From assembly GCF_015207395.1 (NCBI RefSeq), contig NZ_JADEWX010000020.1, forward strand, positions 1-55,599: 55,599 nt of DNA, given 5' to 3'. Position numbers and translations under genes: made by a program. This stretch comes from Nodosilinea sp. LEGE 07088. GTDB lineage: Bacteria; Cyanobacteriota; Cyanobacteriia; Phormidesmidales; Phormidesmidaceae. The notes under the pieces are model-generated. The model saw only the letters and a program-made list of their open reading frames with translations, made no database searches and was not told the origin of the DNA. Shown here piece after piece: positions 47,780 through 55,492 of this stretch (its first letter is position 1; each line of letters begins with the position of its first letter).

Positions 47780-48046
47780 CTACCGCTGTTTGCCTTCAAA
47801 GTGTTGGTACCAAACCCAGTTGCCCGCTACCGTTAGGGCTAGGGCTATCCCCCCACCCATCCAGCCCAGGGAAGGGGTGTAGCCACTGCGAGCAAGGTTA
47901 ATCATCCACAGGTGAGTGAGATCGTTGCCCACCAGCCCGTCGGCGATCGCAGGGAAGAGATACATGATCGCCGCTCCCACGATCAGCCAGCCCACCATGG
48001 AGCCCAGCAGGAACAGAGTTTTTGCGGTCGATTGACTGCCGATCAT
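47780..48046 (-). CDS. Small two-helix membrane protein
   Basis: An 88-aa protein with two hydrophobic segments (LFLLGSMVGWLIVGAAIMYL and LGWMGGGIALALTVAGNWVW) separated by a polar loop. It starts 2 bp after the stop of pepP and is probably co-transcribed with it. I do not recognise a family. Confidence 0.7.
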   Translation of the reverse strand: MIGSQSTAKTLFLLGSMVGWLIVGAAIMYLFPAIADGLVGNDLTHLWMINLARSGYTPSLGWMGGGIALALTVAGNWVWYQHFEGKQR

Positions 48047-48048
48047 AG

Positions 48049-49359
48049 CTAACGCTCCATCTCCTCTAGGGCTTTGGGCACCGCCGCCGTCAGCACCTCG
48101 CAGCCCGCGTCTGTGACCAGCACATCGTCTTCGGTGCGAATGCCAATGCCTCGCCAGCGATCGTCGATCTGGGGCTGGCCCTCCACCGGTTCGTAGGTGG
48201 GCGAGATATAAATCCCTGGCTCCACCGTCACCACATTGCCGACCTCGAAAGGTTGCCAGGTTTTGTCGGGGTTGCGCAAAATACCGGCATCGTGCACATC
48301 CAGGCCCAAGAAGTGGCCGGTGCCGTGCATGAAAAAGGCTTTGTGTTTTTTCTCTTCGATCAGGGTGTCGATGTCACCGGCCAGCAGGCCCAGTTCCACC
48401 AGCCCCTCGGTGATGGTGCGGGTGGCGGCATCGTGGAACTCGTTGAAGGGGGCACCGGGCTTGACGGCTGCGATCGCCCGCAGTTGCGCTTCCAGCACCA
48501 GCTCATACAAAATCCGCTGCTCGTCGCTAAAGCGCCCCCCCACCGGGAAGGTGCGGGTGATGTCGGCGTTGTAATAGTCGTAGGCGCAGCCCGCGTCAAT
48601 CAGCAGCAGGTCGCCCTCCTGCATCTGGCAGTTGTTTTCGACGTAGTGCAAAATGCAGGCGTTGACCCCCGCTGCCACAATCGAGGTGTAGGCTGGCCCC
48701 ATCGCCCCTTCCAGGCGAAAGATATGCTCCATCTCGGCCTGAATTTCGTACTCGTAGCGACCGGGGCGGGTGATGTCGCGGGCGTGGTTGTGGGCCTTGG
48801 CTGAAATAGCGATCGCCCGCCGCAGCTTCTCTAGTTCCTCTGGCCCCTTCACCCGGCGCAGGGTCTGCATCATCAGGGTGGCATCGGCGATCGCCACCGG
48901 GCCGGTGCCGCGCTTGGCGTAGGTGGCCAGCAGCCGCTGCCAGTGGCGCATCACTCGGTCGTTGAGTGCCGAGTCGTGGCCAAAGTGATAGTAGAGCCGA
49001 TCGGCCTTTTCCAGGTATTTGGGCAGGTGCTCATCCAGTTCGGCGATCGAGTAGACTTCGTCGGCCCCGAACTGCTCCTTCGCTGTGTCCACGCCGACTC
49101 GGTAGCCCGACCAGGTCTCTTGCTCGGGGTCTTTGGGCCGCACAAACAGCACAAACCGATGCTCATCGTGGTGAGGAGCCAGCACCGCCACCGCCCCCGG
49201 CTCGTTAAACCCGGTCAGGTAGTAAAAGTTGCTGTCTTGACGAAAGGGGTAGTCAACATCGTTGTGCATCACCGCCGGCGGCGCGCTGGCAAAAATGGCC
49301 GTGCCACCGCCGACTAGATCCATTACACGCTGGCGGCGGTGGGCGTAGGGTATGGTCAT
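48049..49359 (-). CDS. pepP: Xaa-Pro aminopeptidase (M24B)
   Basis: A 436-aa cytoplasmic metallopeptidase that removes the N-terminal residue ahead of proline. The AMP_N domain (1-140) begins YAHRRQRVMDLVGGGTAIFA. The pita-bread catalytic domain has the metal ligands Asp255 (LLLIDAG), Asp266 (NADITRTF), His349 (HGTGHFLGLDVHD), Glu380 (TVEPGIY) and Glu410 (GIRTEDDVLV). The start at 49359 (MTIPYAHRRQ) fits the family length; a start at 49416 would add 19 unrelated residues. The small membrane protein gene follows directly. Confidence 0.92.
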   Translation of the reverse strand: MTIPYAHRRQRVMDLVGGGTAIFASAPPAVMHNDVDYPFRQDSNFYYLTGFNEPGAVAVLAPHHDEHRFVLFVRPKDPEQETWSGYRVGVDTAKEQFGADEVYSIAELDEHLPKYLEKADRLYYHFGHDSALNDRVMRHWQRLLATYAKRGTGPVAIADATLMMQTLRRVKGPEELEKLRRAIAISAKAHNHARDITRPGRYEYEIQAEMEHIFRLEGAMGPAYTSIVAAGVNACILHYVENNCQMQEGDLLLIDAGCAYDYYNADITRTFPVGGRFSDEQRILYELVLEAQLRAIAAVKPGAPFNEFHDAATRTITEGLVELGLLAGDIDTLIEEKKHKAFFMHGTGHFLGLDVHDAGILRNPDKTWQPFEVGNVVTVEPGIYISPTYEPVEGQPQIDDRWRGIGIRTEDDVLVTDAGCEVLTAAVPKALEEMER

Positions 49360-49468
49360 GGTCGGTAAACAGTAGGGAGGGGGCAGTGAAGCGAGAAACC
49401 GGATTGCATTTATCAATGCTAAAGGATATCGGCTGTGGCCGCAGCAACCCGATTTCTAAACCGAAGTT

Positions 49469-50233
49469 TTAGGCAGTGGGGTACTGATACACCTGAATCC
49501 GCATGCCCTGGCTGGGGAGATCGTTGGGGCGAACGGTGAGGGCACCGCTGGTGGCGCGGGTCACCGGAGTCCCCTGCATCAGCGCCAAGAAGTCATCTAC
49601 CGGGTTGAGCTCACAGCCTTCATCGGCGGCGGTAGTCAGGTAGTGGGTCGGAATCACAATTTTGGGTTTGAGCACCTGCACCGCCTGCACCGCCTCGGCT
49701 GGATTGTAGGCTTTGGGGCCATTGCCCACGGGCACCAGCATAATGTCGGGGCGACCCAGCAAAATCTGTTCTTCTACACCGAGGGGGGCAGCGGCACCAC
49801 CCATGTGAACAATGGTGACGCCGCCCTGGGTCCACTTCCACACGGTGTTGGTGCCAAAACGCCGCCCGCCCTCGCGATCGTGGGGGGTGAGAATGCCCTG
49901 CACTTGCAGATTTTCAAATTCATAGACGCCGGGGTCGGTCAAAATACGGGGTTCACCGGGCAGGTCGTTGAGATAGCCCTCATCAAACAGGAGGCTGCTG
50001 ATCATCACAATATCAGCGGCCACGGCAGGAGAGGGAAAGCCTGCTGTGCAGCCAATCTGGCGAAAGGGGTTGCTCAAAATCCGGCGTCCACCGCCGGTAA
50101 AGAGAAAGGCTGTATGGCCCAGGCTCTTGATCGTGACCCCTGACGTTTGAGCCTGGGCCTGGTTTAGCCAGCCTGTCGCCAGGATGGCCCCTGCCCCTGC
50201 CCCCGCATAGCCCAGTAGTTGTCGCCGTTTCAT
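49469..50233 (-). CDS. Tat-exported MBL-fold hydrolase
   Basis: A 254-aa protein with a twin-arginine signal (MKRRQLLGYAGAGAGAILAT, cleavage near AQA). The rest is an MBL-fold hydrolase of the UlaG/YtnP-like type: VTIKSLGHTAFLFTGGGRRI at the start, TIVHMGGAAAP, DIMLVPVGNG and IVIPTHYLTT. The canonical HxHxDH cluster is absent: the segment where it would stand reads VMISSLLFDEGYLND, so metal binding may be altered. A GTG three bases upstream (50236) is an alternative start. The substrate is unknown. Confidence 0.85.
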   Translation of the reverse strand: MKRRQLLGYAGAGAGAILATGWLNQAQAQTSGVTIKSLGHTAFLFTGGGRRILSNPFRQIGCTAGFPSPAVAADIVMISSLLFDEGYLNDLPGEPRILTDPGVYEFENLQVQGILTPHDREGGRRFGTNTVWKWTQGGVTIVHMGGAAAPLGVEEQILLGRPDIMLVPVGNGPKAYNPAEAVQAVQVLKPKIVIPTHYLTTAADEGCELNPVDDFLALMQGTPVTRATSGALTVRPNDLPSQGMRIQVYQYPTA

Positions 50234-50405
50234 CACTCTCTCACTCCCGCACAGTATGTATAGCGTCGGCTAGCCTAGTGTAGACCGTCAACTGCGGGTT
50301 TTTTTCTCAATTTAAACCAGCCGGGGAACTGGACAGAGCTGTTTGGGATTTTGGATTGGCGATTTTGGATTTTGGAATGTGGGTTTGCGTTCAGTGGGCT
50401 ATTGT

Positions 50406-50484
50406 CTGGTTGGGCGACTCTGCTGCTATTTGCTGGAGGCAGAGCCTCGGTAGGGCATTCCCCGGCAGGGTCTGGGAACGAGGG
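50406..50484. repeat. REP-like repeat, copy 1
   Basis: A degenerate copy of the GGCTCTGCC...GGCAGAGCC hairpin repeat (GACTCTGCTGCTATTTGC and GAGGCAGAGCCTCGG), followed by GGGCATTCCCCGGCAGG and a GGGAACGAGG tail. Related copies lie at 51341, 51973, 52371 and 52436. The stretch 50234-50648 has no gene I can support. Confidence 0.6.
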
Positions 50485-50648
50485 AAAAGGTACACCAGGT
50501 GGCCAGGTTTCGACTTCGCTCAACCTTCAGGGATCGCTCAACCTTCAGGGATCGAGAACTGAGCGAAGTCGAAGTTCGATCAGCCCGTAGGTTAGGCTAT
50601 ACCCCTCGGTATGGGTAGGCGGTGCGGTATGGCCTGGCGGGGGTTGGG

Positions 50649-50852
50649 GAGTTGTGGCCTGAGAGGGTGAGGCCGCGACGGCACCCTACCGAGGTCGGGG
50701 ATGCTTGCGGGTGGAGAAACCGGGTTTCTGGTCGGTACGCGGGGGTATAGGCCGTCGGCACAGAAACCCGGTTTCTGGCATCAGGAGGTCATCGCATTTC
50801 TGACATTTACCAGGCTTTGTTGCATAGATTGCGTGTGGGGATGCTCTGGCCC
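50649..50852. repeat. Duplicate of TPR-gene 3' end and downstream DNA
   Basis: About 204 bp closely matching 52763-52967, including the last codons and stop of the TIR-NB-ARC-TPR gene and its downstream palindromes. Two AGAAACCsGGTTTCT palindromes lie inside (50715-50729, 50762-50776). The copy joins the start of a DUF5615 gene. Confidence 0.75.
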
Positions 50853-50906
50853 CAGCTGTACCCGATACAGTCCTGGCAAATTCTCATCGAGCAAAAACTT
50901 CACCAT
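50781..50906 (-). pseudogene. Chimeric DUF5615 toxin start fused to TPR tail
   Basis: A 41-aa ORF. Residues 1-18 (MVKFLLDENLPGLYRVQL) are the start of a DUF5615 PIN-like toxin. From residue 19 it reads GPEHPHTQSMQQSL and ends NAMTS, which is the C-terminus of the TPR protein encoded at 52896 in its own frame and stop. The rest of the toxin is absent. The join lies at QL-GPEHP, a sequence present in the TPR tail, so recombination at short homology is likely. The upstream DUF433 gene is intact. Confidence 0.7.
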
Positions 50907-50913
50907 GGAAGCA

Positions 50914-51234
50914 TCACGCCGCCTGCCGAGAGGCTTTTAGCTGAATCAGGTGTTGAATTAGGGAGGAAGGATTTTGGTCTTGGCGCTGTTCAGCCTGGAG
51001 CGAGTGATCTAGCCAGTGTTGCAGGTAGTTGCGCACGGTGTCGGGTTGATGCAGGTAATAGAGCACCGTAGCGTAAACCTGCTCTAGGGTTAACCCAGGA
51101 TAGGTCTGGGCAATTTCTTCTGGGCTTTGGCAACCGTGAATATAGTCATAGAGGACGGTCTCAATGCCGATGCGGGTGTCTTTAAGACGAATATCGTCTG
51201 CGGCCAGGAAGTCAAAATAATCTTCGAGCTGCAT
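50914..51234 (-). CDS. DUF433 antitoxin-like protein, second copy
   Basis: A 106-aa DUF433 protein (MQLEDYFDFLAADDIRLKDT, then SPEEIAQTYPGLTLEQVYAT), clearly related to the one at 19487. The start at 51234 follows GGTGAC-like sequence. Its partner toxin gene begins 7 bp after the stop but is cut to 18 codons, so this is an orphan antitoxin. Confidence 0.85.
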   Translation of the reverse strand: MQLEDYFDFLAADDIRLKDTRIGIETVLYDYIHGCQSPEEIAQTYPGLTLEQVYATVLYYLHQPDTVRNYLQHWLDHSLQAEQRQDQNPSSLIQHLIQLKASRQAA

Positions 51235-51276
51235 CGGGGTCACCTCAGATCGCACGTTCAACAATCATAGGCCCAG

Positions 51277-51390
51277 GATGGTTGAAGCTGTTGCACCAGG
51301 GCTTCAACCTGATGCCCTGGCTCTGCCTGGGCAGTTTTATTTGGCGGCTCTGCCGCTATTTGCTGGAGGCAGAGCCTCGGTGGAGCATTC
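51277..51390. repeat. Composite REP-like repeat, copy 2
   Basis: Begins GGTTGAAGCTGTTGCA and CAGGGCTTC, then GCCCTGGCTCTGCCTGGGCAG, then the hairpin GGCGGCTCTGCCGCTATTTG with GAGGCAGAGCCTCGG (51341-51380). The same order recurs at 52308-52410. Confidence 0.65.
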
Positions 51391-51395
51391 CCAAC

Positions 51396-51854
51396 TCAGT
51401 TGAGGGTGTCGCGGTATTCGCCGAGCAGCGCCAGAACCTGTGTCAGCTGCCGCTGATTTTGATCAGAGGGGTCAGCCAGAAAACTCAGGAGTGCAAGATC
51501 TCGTTCAACTTCGATTCGAGTTCGGCGAGTCGCTTGTTCTGTTGCCTCAGCTCGTTCATTTTCTGCTCGTGCTTTATCCTCGCCTCTTCGTTGCTCTTCC
51601 TCAGCGCTTCGTTGTGCTTCTTGAGCCAGGCGATCTGTTTCTCGGTTTCGACGGTCCCACTCAATGCCGAAATTAACCAGCGCCACCAGGATGGCTGCCA
51701 CAGTGAGTCGGTTACTCCAGAGTCTGGGGCTGGTGACTTGTCCGAGGAGGGTGAAGTCGTTTTCATCGTAGAATCTCAAAAACGCGACGCCGATAATCAG
51801 AAGGGTGAGGGTCGTGCTGGGAATCAGGGCCAGAAAGTTGATCCATCGGTTCAT
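51396..51854 (-). CDS. Membrane-anchored coiled-coil protein
   Basis: A 152-aa protein with two N-terminal hydrophobic helices (FLALIPSTTLTLLIIGVAFL and LWSNRLTVAAILVALVNFGI), then a highly charged coiled coil (residues 65-115, Arg/Glu/Ala-rich) and a short helical tail (LTQVLALLGEYRDTL). The 3' end abuts a repeat. It is not a family I can name; similar small proteins occur in cyanobacteria. Confidence 0.7.
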   Translation of the reverse strand: MNRWINFLALIPSTTLTLLIIGVAFLRFYDENDFTLLGQVTSPRLWSNRLTVAAILVALVNFGIEWDRRNRETDRLAQEAQRSAEEEQRRGEDKARAENERAEATEQATRRTRIEVERDLALLSFLADPSDQNQRQLTQVLALLGEYRDTLN

Positions 51855-51929
51855 GGGGGTAGGCGAACGTCCCGCTGTGGCCCAATTTTAATCTAATACC
51901 GAATCCTATGTGCATACCCCCGATTGGTG

Positions 51930-51952
51930 GGGGCATTGCACTGCAATGCCCC
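51930..51952. repeat. Perfect palindrome
   Basis: GGGGCATTGCA and TGCAATGCCCC flank a single C, followed by TACGGG. It resembles the palindrome at 55422 (GGGGCAT...ATGCCCC) and the widespread short palindromes of cyanobacterial genomes. Confidence 0.6.
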
Positions 51953-51972
51953 TACGGGATTCCTGTTTTGGT

Positions 51973-52020
51973 TTGGCGGCTCTGCCGCTAGCGGCTGGAG
52001 GCAGAGCCTCGGTAGGGCAG
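51973..52020. repeat. REP-like repeat, copy 3
   Basis: GTTTGGCGGCTCTGCCGCTA then GCGGCTGGAGGCAGAGCCTC. The inner arms GGCTCTGCC and GGCAGAGCC form a hairpin. It abuts the HicB-like gene stop. Confidence 0.65.
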
Positions 52021-52026
52021 GGGAGA

Positions 52027-52251
52027 CTAGGCCGATGTCAGTTGGTAAATAATGGGGCGATAGGTCGGTGGCGGGATGGGTTTGCCCTCAGCCTGGGCAG
52101 CCTCTAGCCAGACCTGCTTAGCCAGGGTCAGTTCCTGTAGGGCAGCCATGGGGGTTTCGCCAAAGGCCGAGCAATAGCTTAAATCAGGAATATCGGCAAT
52201 GTAGCCCTTGTCTTCGTCGCTGTAAAAAATATTGATGTGGTAGTCTTTCAC
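52027..52251 (-). CDS. HicB-like antitoxin (orphan)
   Basis: A 74-aa HicB/UPF0150-type protein: YHINIFYSDEDKGYIADIPD, then CSAFGETPMAALQELTLAKQ and VWLEAAQAEGKPIPPP. The family antagonises HicA mRNA interferases. I find no HicA on either side, so it stands alone or acts with a distant partner. Confidence 0.85.
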   Translation of the reverse strand: MKDYHINIFYSDEDKGYIADIPDLSYCSAFGETPMAALQELTLAKQVWLEAAQAEGKPIPPPTYRPIIYQLTSA

Positions 52252-52307
52252 GGCTAGTCCTCTAACTTTAGATTGTGGGTTTCTACCAGATCTAAAATAG
52301 ACCTCGG

Positions 52308-52500
52308 CTGGTTGAAGCTGTTGCAGCAGGGCTTCTCTATGGTGCCCTGGCTCTGCCTGGGCAGCCTGGTTGGGCGGCTCTGCCGCTAGTTGCTGGGGCA
52401 GAGCCTCTAGCCCCTACGGGTGTTGAAGCTGTGCTCTGACTCTGCCGCCCGTTGTAAGAGGCAGAGCCTCAGGGGTGTATTCCCACGCAGAGCATGGGAA
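52308..52500. repeat. REP-like repeats, copies 4 and 5
   Basis: Copy 4 begins GGTTGAAGCTGTTGCAGCAG and ends GGGGCAGAGCCTC near 52407. Copy 5 (52436-52470) reads GACTCTGCCGCCCGTTG then AGAGGCAGAGCCTC. A TTGAAGCTGT segment recurs between them. The stretch 52252-52762 contains no gene I can support. Confidence 0.6.
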
Positions 52501-52512
52501 CGAGTGAACAGG

Positions 52513-52527
52513 AGAAACCCGGTTTCT
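52513..52527. repeat. AGAAACC palindrome
   Basis: AGAAACCCGGTTTCT is one of five copies in 50.7-52.9 kb (others at 50715, 50762, 52829 and 52877). Each is a 7-bp self-complementary arm pair, a short scattered palindrome. Confidence 0.6.
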
Positions 52528-52762
52528 AGCCTGGAGACGGGATGCACCGCTCGCGTTACGGAGAAACTCGATACAGATAGGCGGTGCGGTGCGGCTAGCT
52601 AGAAGTGGGCTAGGGGCGGCAGGGGGATAGCGGGGCCGCGATCGCACCCTACGCGGGAAGAGAATGCTCGCCGCCAGATCCCAGGGTTCTATCTTGGGCG
52701 GTACCAAAGGCGGTGGCCATTCCCCAAGAACCCTGGGATCTTTGTACCCTGGTGCCCACGCA

Positions 52763-52967
52763 GAGTTGTGGCCTGAGAGAGTGAGGTCGCGATCGCACCC
52801 TACCGAGGTCGGGGATGCTTGCGGGTGGAGAAACCGGGTTTCTGGGCGGGTACGCGGGGGTAAAGGCCGTCGGCCCAGAAACCCGGTTTCTGGCCTCAGG
52901 AGGTCATCCAGCCGCGCAAAATCTCCAGGCTTTGCTGCGTCGATTGCGTGTGGGGATGCTCTGGCCC
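52763..52967. repeat. Source copy of the 205-bp duplication
   Basis: This spans the 3' end and stop of the TPR gene and 133 bp downstream, with AGAAACC palindromes at 52829-52843 and 52877-52891. Its partner is at 50649-50852. It is taken as the source because here the TPR frame is intact. Confidence 0.7.
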
Positions 52968-55250
52968 TAATAGCTGCTGCCTCATGGCCAAGGCCTGCAC
53001 CAATAGCGGTTCTGCCTGCGGGTATAACCCTTGATTTGCGTACAACACTGCGAGATTGTTGAGGCTGGTGGCGACAGCGGGATGGGCCTTGCCCAACAGC
53101 GCTTTGCGCATCGTCAGCGCCTCCAGGTACAGCGGTTCGGCGGCCTCGTAGCGCCCCTGCGAGTCATATAGACCCGCGAGATTGTTGAGGCTGGTGGCGA
53201 CAGCGGGATGGGCCTCGCCCAACAGCGCTTTGCGCATCGCCAGCGCCTCCAGGTACAGCGGTTCGGCGGCCTCGTAGCGCCCCTGCGACCGATAGAGTTC
53301 CGCGAGATTGTTGAGGCTGGAGGCGACATCGGGATGGGCCTCGCCCAACAGCGCTTTGCGCATCGTCAGCGCCTCCAGGTACAGCGGTTCGGCGGCCTCG
53401 TAGCGCCCCTGCGACCGATAGAGTTCCGCGAGATTGTTGAGGCTGGAGGCGACATCGGGATGGGCCTCGCCGAGGCGATCGCGCGTTGCCGTCACACAAT
53501 CTTGCCACCAGGGTTCGGCCTGCCCGTAGGCCCCCTGTCCGTCGTAGAATCGCCCCAGTCCGATAAAGGGCCATATCAGAGCATCATCCTCGATCCATAG
53601 CTGCCAGGTAGTGGCGGCCTCGGCCAGGTGGGGTATCGCTGGCGTCACCGCCAGAATCTGCTCGCGGGTGGGGGTCTGGGGTATGCCCTGGGCGATTTGC
53701 ACCATGGCCCTGCAATAGGTCTGTTTCAGCCCTTCAGCCTCACTCCACTGTTCTAGCTTGGTGCGAAAAAACTCACGAATGATCTGGTGCAGTTGCACGG
53801 TGTTGGTGACGGCCTCTACCTCCAGCAGGCTGCGGCTAGCCAGCCCTTCATCGCGCCAGTCTTCGACCTCGTCCGGGTCGGTGCCCTCGTACCATTCCTC
53901 TATCCACTCCCACGGAATCGGGGCCAGGGCATACAGGCTGAGGCGGTAGGCCAACTCCTGTGCTTCGGGCTCCAGGTCTTGCCAGCTCAGCTCAAAGGCA
54001 GCGGCGATGCTTTCGTGGGCGGCGGTCATATCGGCCTGGGCCTGGCACAGGGCGCGGGCTTCCAGGCGCTTGTCGTTCAGCCGCTGCTGCATTTTGGCCA
54101 GGGGCCAGGTGGGCTTGCGGGCCAAAAAGCGCCCCACCAGCTCTAGCCCCAGGGGCAGGTAGCCCAGCCAGTGGCAGAGGGCCTGGGCGGTGTCGAGATC
54201 CTGGTCTATCCGATTGGCTCCTACCAGCGACCTCAGCAGGTCTAAGGCGGCGGCTTCGCTCAGCACATCGATGGGGTAGGTGCGAATCGACTCGCCCATC
54301 TGTAGCCGGGTGGTGAGCAGCACCCAAAAGCGCGACTCGGTGGGCGGCAGGTAGGGGGCGATGGCGCTGTAGGCGGCATTCTCGTTGAGGCCGCTGACGT
54401 CATCAATGACAACCAGCACATCGCCTGTCTGGCTTGGCCAATGTCGCCAAATAAAGTCAACCTGGTCGGGCAGATCTAACCCATCGGGCGGGGTCAGGTT
54501 CAGATGAACCAGGGCAAAGTTGACGATCTCGGTGCCGATGTCTTGCTCTTTGGCCTGGAGCCAGCAGATGCCGCTGGGGTAGGTGCCCTGGGCGAGGTGA
54601 TAGCGGGCATATTGCAACGCCAGCTCGGTTTTGCCAATGCCCCCCATGCCGCGAATGGCGGTGATCGCAATGCGATCGGTCTGGTGCAGTTGGGTATGCA
54701 GCTCGGCCAGCTCGGTCTCACGCCCCACAAAGGCTTTCGCACCGCTGCGGGGCAAGTTGTGGGGAATCGGATCGGGGGGCCGCGCCCCGGCCAGCACGGC
54801 CCCCAAACTCTCAATCAGGCGGGCCATATCGGGGTCAAAGTCGGGGTCTTTTCTGGCGGTGGTGCTGCTGCGGTAGGCCAGTGCCTGAATGCTGTCGGGC
54901 AGCTCTGCGGCATTGAGCTGTTGGGCCTGGTTCACCAGCACCGGAATCAAAGGAATCCCTCGCTGGAGCGCCGTCTCAATTTCTCGCCGCACCCAGTCGT
55001 CGGGTTGATCAAGGCGGCGGTTGCCCTCAGCATCAGTAGCATTCAACCATTGCGGCCCAACCACCGCCACCATCACCTGACAATTGCGGAGTTCGTTGTC
55101 GATGTAATCTCGGTAGTCTATCCCCTTTGGAATAGACTGCACATCGCGGAAAATTTGTTCGGCCCCGAAGTGCCTGGCCAGTCGCTCGCGGATGCGATCG
55201 GTGATATTAGCGCTGTCGCTAATGCGGTAGGAGATAAAAATGCTGGGCAT
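52896..55250 (-). CDS. TIR-NB-ARC-TPR STAND protein
   Basis: A 784-aa protein. The N-terminal TIR domain (1-115) has IFISYRISDS, RDVQSIPKGIDY and WVRREIETAL; Glu90 sits where bacterial TIR NADases keep a conserved Glu, though activity is not proven. The NB-ARC domain has GREAT-like FVGRETELAEL, Walker A GMGGIGKT (201-208) and Walker B VLVVIDDVSG. The C-terminal part (about 590-770) has kinesin-light-chain-type TPRs of 42 aa (AHPDVASSLNNLAELYRSQG). In bacterial immunity such proteins sense a ligand through the repeats and destroy NAD or signal through TIR. No partner gene is adjacent. Confidence 0.9.
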   Translation of the reverse strand: MPSIFISYRISDSANITDRIRERLARHFGAEQIFRDVQSIPKGIDYRDYIDNELRNCQVMVAVVGPQWLNATDAEGNRRLDQPDDWVRREIETALQRGIPLIPVLVNQAQQLNAAELPDSIQALAYRSSTTARKDPDFDPDMARLIESLGAVLAGARPPDPIPHNLPRSGAKAFVGRETELAELHTQLHQTDRIAITAIRGMGGIGKTELALQYARYHLAQGTYPSGICWLQAKEQDIGTEIVNFALVHLNLTPPDGLDLPDQVDFIWRHWPSQTGDVLVVIDDVSGLNENAAYSAIAPYLPPTESRFWVLLTTRLQMGESIRTYPIDVLSEAAALDLLRSLVGANRIDQDLDTAQALCHWLGYLPLGLELVGRFLARKPTWPLAKMQQRLNDKRLEARALCQAQADMTAAHESIAAAFELSWQDLEPEAQELAYRLSLYALAPIPWEWIEEWYEGTDPDEVEDWRDEGLASRSLLEVEAVTNTVQLHQIIREFFRTKLEQWSEAEGLKQTYCRAMVQIAQGIPQTPTREQILAVTPAIPHLAEAATTWQLWIEDDALIWPFIGLGRFYDGQGAYGQAEPWWQDCVTATRDRLGEAHPDVASSLNNLAELYRSQGRYEAAEPLYLEALTMRKALLGEAHPDVASSLNNLAELYRSQGRYEAAEPLYLEALAMRKALLGEAHPAVATSLNNLAGLYDSQGRYEAAEPLYLEALTMRKALLGKAHPAVATSLNNLAVLYANQGLYPQAEPLLVQALAMRQQLLGPEHPHTQSTQQSLEILRGWMTS
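53051..53474. repeat. 126-bp tandem repeats encoding TPR units
   Basis: Near-identical 126-bp units begin at 53051, 53177, 53303 and 53429, each coding one 42-residue TPR of the gene above. The high DNA identity means recent duplication or gene conversion, so the repeat number may vary between strains. Confidence 0.9.
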
Positions 55251-55421
55251 TGGGGCGGGGCTGTCGGCAGCGGCAGTAACGGGGAGGTTTCGTCAATCCT
55301 AACCTCAGCCTTCAAGTCTAGAAGGGCAAATTCCGTGCAGTTTGCTCCAATAGCCTTCTCTACAGGTAGGGGGATTATACGAAATCCGCTTCGGAAAACC
55401 CCGATTCACAATTAGGAACCT

Positions 55422-55451
55422 CGTAGGGGCATAGCATGCTATGCCCCTACG
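55422..55451. repeat. Perfect 30-bp palindrome
   Basis: CGTAGGGGCATAGCA is followed at once by its exact reverse complement TGCTATGCCCCTACG. It lies downstream of the partial ORF at the right edge. It may be a terminator or a small mobile-repeat remnant. Confidence 0.7.
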
Positions 55452-55492
55452 AACCGGGGGCATGTAACCAGGCTTAACGGGTGACAACGTAC

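Noticed and set aside
53051..53474. Regular tandem repeats that might suggest CRISPR
   Set aside because: The units are 126 bp, contiguous without spacers, and encode TPR motifs in frame. No cas genes are present. No other CRISPR-like array was seen.
54504..55415. A 303-aa plus-strand ORF opposite the TIR-NB-ARC gene
   Set aside because: It is the antisense of a well-supported GC-rich gene; its sequence is Gly/Val-rich and has no recognisable domain.
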